The notes beneath the pieces were generated by a model that saw only the letters and a program-made list of their open reading frames with translations, ran no database searches and was not told the DNA's origin. From the NCBI RefSeq assembly GCF_035083965.1, contig NC_089722.1, positions 26,434,642-26,498,641 of the forward strand: 64,000 nt of DNA, in the 5' to 3' direction. The position numbers and the translations under genes are program-made. Position 1 is the first letter of the stretch, and each line of letters opens with the position of its first letter. Source of the stretch: Branchiostoma lanceolatum. Taxonomy: Eukaryota > Chordata > Leptocardii > Amphioxiformes > Branchiostomatidae. Shown piece by piece: positions 61,591 through 64,000 of the stretch.

Positions 61591-63691
61591 ATGGAGGGAC
61601 AAATCAACCACCAACAAGACAAGAGCAGAGACGATCCGAGAGCGGCACAGCTGAGCATGGAAGAAAAACAGCTCCTCTCAGCCGCCGCTTCAGGAGACAC
61701 AGACACGGTCAACGGCCTGCTGAGTAAAAACGTTGACGTGAACAGCAGGGATGCGCTTGGAAGATCTGCAGTGGAACTGGCTGTCGACGCAGGTATTCGT
61801 CACTTCCTCATTTTAATTGTTCGTTGCTGTCAGTAGTAAAGGGCAACGCGCTCTTGTTCGGTCGGTGTCAGCCATCTTTAAAATTTGTTACGTTCGGTGT
61901 TTCAGGCTGTTTCATTGTGCACTACTCAATGTTTGTTCTTAACAGCTGCCAGAGTCACTCTTTCGCGCTCTATACTTGGAAGGGATATTTCTTGGGGTAA
62001 ATGATAAACTGGAAAACGTTCCGTGTGTAATAATATAGCTGTCAATCATAATATAAAGTCTCACTTTAGAGACCCAAGACAGTTAACAGTATGATAGCCT
62101 TTTTGGAAGATAAATTAAGATTTAGTTTTAAGATTTTCTGAAACATACTTTTTGTGTGTACAGTATTATATTCCAAGAAGCTAAGCTTTGCACCATGAAA
62201 AATAAAGTTTTGGTAGCGAAACCCTTTGTCAGCCTACTGTTCTTCCCATTAATTGACAGGTCATCTTGAAACAGCTAAAGTGCTTCTGCAGTATGGCGCC
62301 AAGCCGGGGGAGGCGCTGATGTACGCTGTGGACAAGGAGGACATGGCTGCTGTTCAGGAGCTCCTGAAATATTCCACCGAAAACGTAAACAAAACTTATT
62401 TCACATCGCACTTATAAATACTATATCATGGACAATAAAGGGCTATTGCCTCACCTCGATGGTTTCTATTAGCCTCCATAGAAGGGCCTTTTTTTGCCTT
62501 ATCATACACATTTGCTGATGACTTCTTTTTGTACTGGGACGTTTTTGCAGCCAGCGTGCTACTATTTGGTCCAAAAAAGGCCCAGAGACCTGCTATGAAC
62601 TCTAGTACCGACCAGGCTATTCGTCACCGTATACACCTCGGGGCGGGGCATACAGTCTTTTATGACTGGAAATAAACGAAAATGTGGACATAAGCTATGT
62701 ACATTTTTGTTGTACAAAGTCTAACCCATCTTTCTTTCAGGACGGATTCCCGTCCGCCACCTTCCCGTCTGAGGTGACGCCGATCGTTCTCGCCAGTCAC
62801 AAGAACAGCCTTCCTCTCATCAAGGTCCTGGTGGACCAGGGACGGTTCATCCCTGACCCCGGCGTCCTCAGCCACGGTGACCACGCCTGTCTAAACCTGT
62901 ACCGCGGCCTGATCAGCCCGTACTACATCCTCCTGACCAACGACGACCCTCTCCGTCGGGCCTTCGTACTCAGCACGAGATTGGACGACGCCGGGGCGAG
63001 GGCACCCGAAGTGCAAGAAGTCTATGCGGAGATGGCCGAAGAATGCCGAAGTCTGAGCGTCGATCTACTCGACCAAGTTCGGAACCGAGACGAGGCGGCG
63101 GCCATTTTGAATTGCGAAGACGAAGTCTCACCTTTGATACACGATGACAACTGTCGGATGCAGCTGTCAAGACTGGACATGGCCGTAGACCACGAGCAAA
63201 AGAGGGTATGTTGGACAAGATATGGACATGCAGGCAAGCAAACATACATACACGCCCCCGCGCGCGCGTACTCTCTCACACACACCGACACACCGACGCA
63301 AGCACACACGAACGCACAGACAGACACACACGCTCGCACACAGACGCGCACAATACATTTTGTACCTCACTATTAGCCTTTCCTCCATTGATTTTCAAAA
63401 TTTCGACACAGCATCATAACGACTTTCTTTTGCTCCGTAGTTTGTAGCACAACAGTGGAGTCAGCGTCTGGTGAACGAGTGCTGGTACGGGTCCGGAAAG
63501 TACTTCAAGCCGGCAACCAACATGGCCGAGTACCTCCGCGGCTTCGTGTTGATGCTGCTCACCCCGATCCTGGCCTTGATCTACCTGCTGGCACCCATAT
63601 CTAGTCCCGGGCGCTTCGTCCGCACACCTTCGGTCAGGTTTGCCATGTACCTGGCCTCCGTTCTGACCTTCATCATCATTGTCGTGTTGAG
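61591..63691 (+). CDS. TRPC-like cation channel, copy 3 (5' four exons; truncated by window)
   Basis: The third tandem copy. Exons seen: 61591-61792, 62260-62384, 62741-63205, 63441-63691, encoding about 347 residues (ankyrin-type region, TRPC linker, and the first hydrophobic segments through S1). Exon 3 is 9 nt shorter than in copies 1 and 2 (around 'SHGDHACLNLYRG'). Exon 4 is almost identical to copy 2 at both protein and DNA level, and part of the following intron start is shared too. The remaining exons should lie to the right of 64000, so intactness of the pore cannot be judged. Confidence 0.92.
63250..63352 (+). repeat. CA-rich simple sequence
   Basis: An irregular 'cacaca/cgcgcg/gacaca' tract in intron 3 of TRPC copy 3. 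It accounts for the Cys/Val- and Thr/His-rich frames there. Confidence 0.85.
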
Positions 63692-64000
63692 GTAAGCCGA
63701 ATGCCTCTATGGTGCCTAATTAGACAATACTGCTATTTGTCATTTAGTTTTAGTTTCAGTGCATCTCAGCCGGTATATTTCAGTACATTTCAGTTTATAT
63801 TCATTACTGTTTCAGTAGTAATCCATACATTTTAGTATGTAGCGACACATATCAGAATACAGCATTTCCGTATATTACTACATGTAAGTATATTTTGTCT
63901 TATCAAAGAGCTAAAAATTGTTAACGTTAACGTTACACTCAAGTTGACACAACAAATAAGAATCATATCATATAATTTATACATTATACATATACTATTT
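63692..64000 (+). other. Intron 4 of TRPC copy 3 (runs off the window)
   Basis: It starts with 'gtaagccgaatg', as does intron 4 of copy 2. It is rich in 'cagtacatttcagtat'-like short repeats, as is copy 2 near 54430-54670. No exon is visible. Confidence 0.7.

Overview
The window is animal nuclear DNA: intron-rich genes with GT-AG introns, many microsatellites, tRNA-derived SINEs and small inverted-repeat elements. The protein set (a chordate-like neurofibromin, a melatonin-receptor-like GPCR, an MFSD2-like transporter and a tandem array of TRPC4/5-like channels) and the general sequence texture fit a lancelet (Branchiostoma) best. The species is an inference; no species-specific marker was tested.

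Layout. (1) 427-16031, plus strand: the 3' part of a neurofibromin (NF1) gene, 23 coding exons from the end of the Sec14 module through the PH-like module to the C-terminus. The RasGAP domain lies upstream of the window. (2) 16032-24576: probable NF1 3'UTR and intergenic DNA, with an intron-containing tRNA-Arg(UCU) gene, inverted-repeat elements and a complete SINE. (3) 24577-26112, plus: a two-exon, 348-aa class A GPCR resembling melatonin receptors. (4) 28281-35054, minus: a 13-exon MFSD2-like major facilitator transporter, 577 aa. (5) 35055-43325: about 8 kb of intergenic DNA with simple repeats. (6) 43328 to the right edge, plus: three head-to-tail TRPC-type cation channel genes, start codons about 9.1 kb apart. 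The first two are complete (779 and 733 aa, 11 coding exons each). The third is cut by the window edge after exon 4. Exon lengths and intron phases are almost identical across copies.

The genes do not form a single pathway. The strongest internal relationship is the TRPC array: one ancestral unit (promoter/5' noncoding exon, gene, 3' region) duplicated twice. Copies 2 and 3 are closest in their 5' halves. Copies 1 and 2 share nearly identical exon 9 sequence, which suggests gene conversion. Copy 1 differs in three ways: Leu replaces the conserved pore-helix Trp, its first splice donor is embedded in a long (GT)n tract, and it has a longer C-terminal tail.

All gene models were made by eye from homology and splice sites, with phases checked by arithmetic across every exon junction. 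Transcript ends and promoters are not established.
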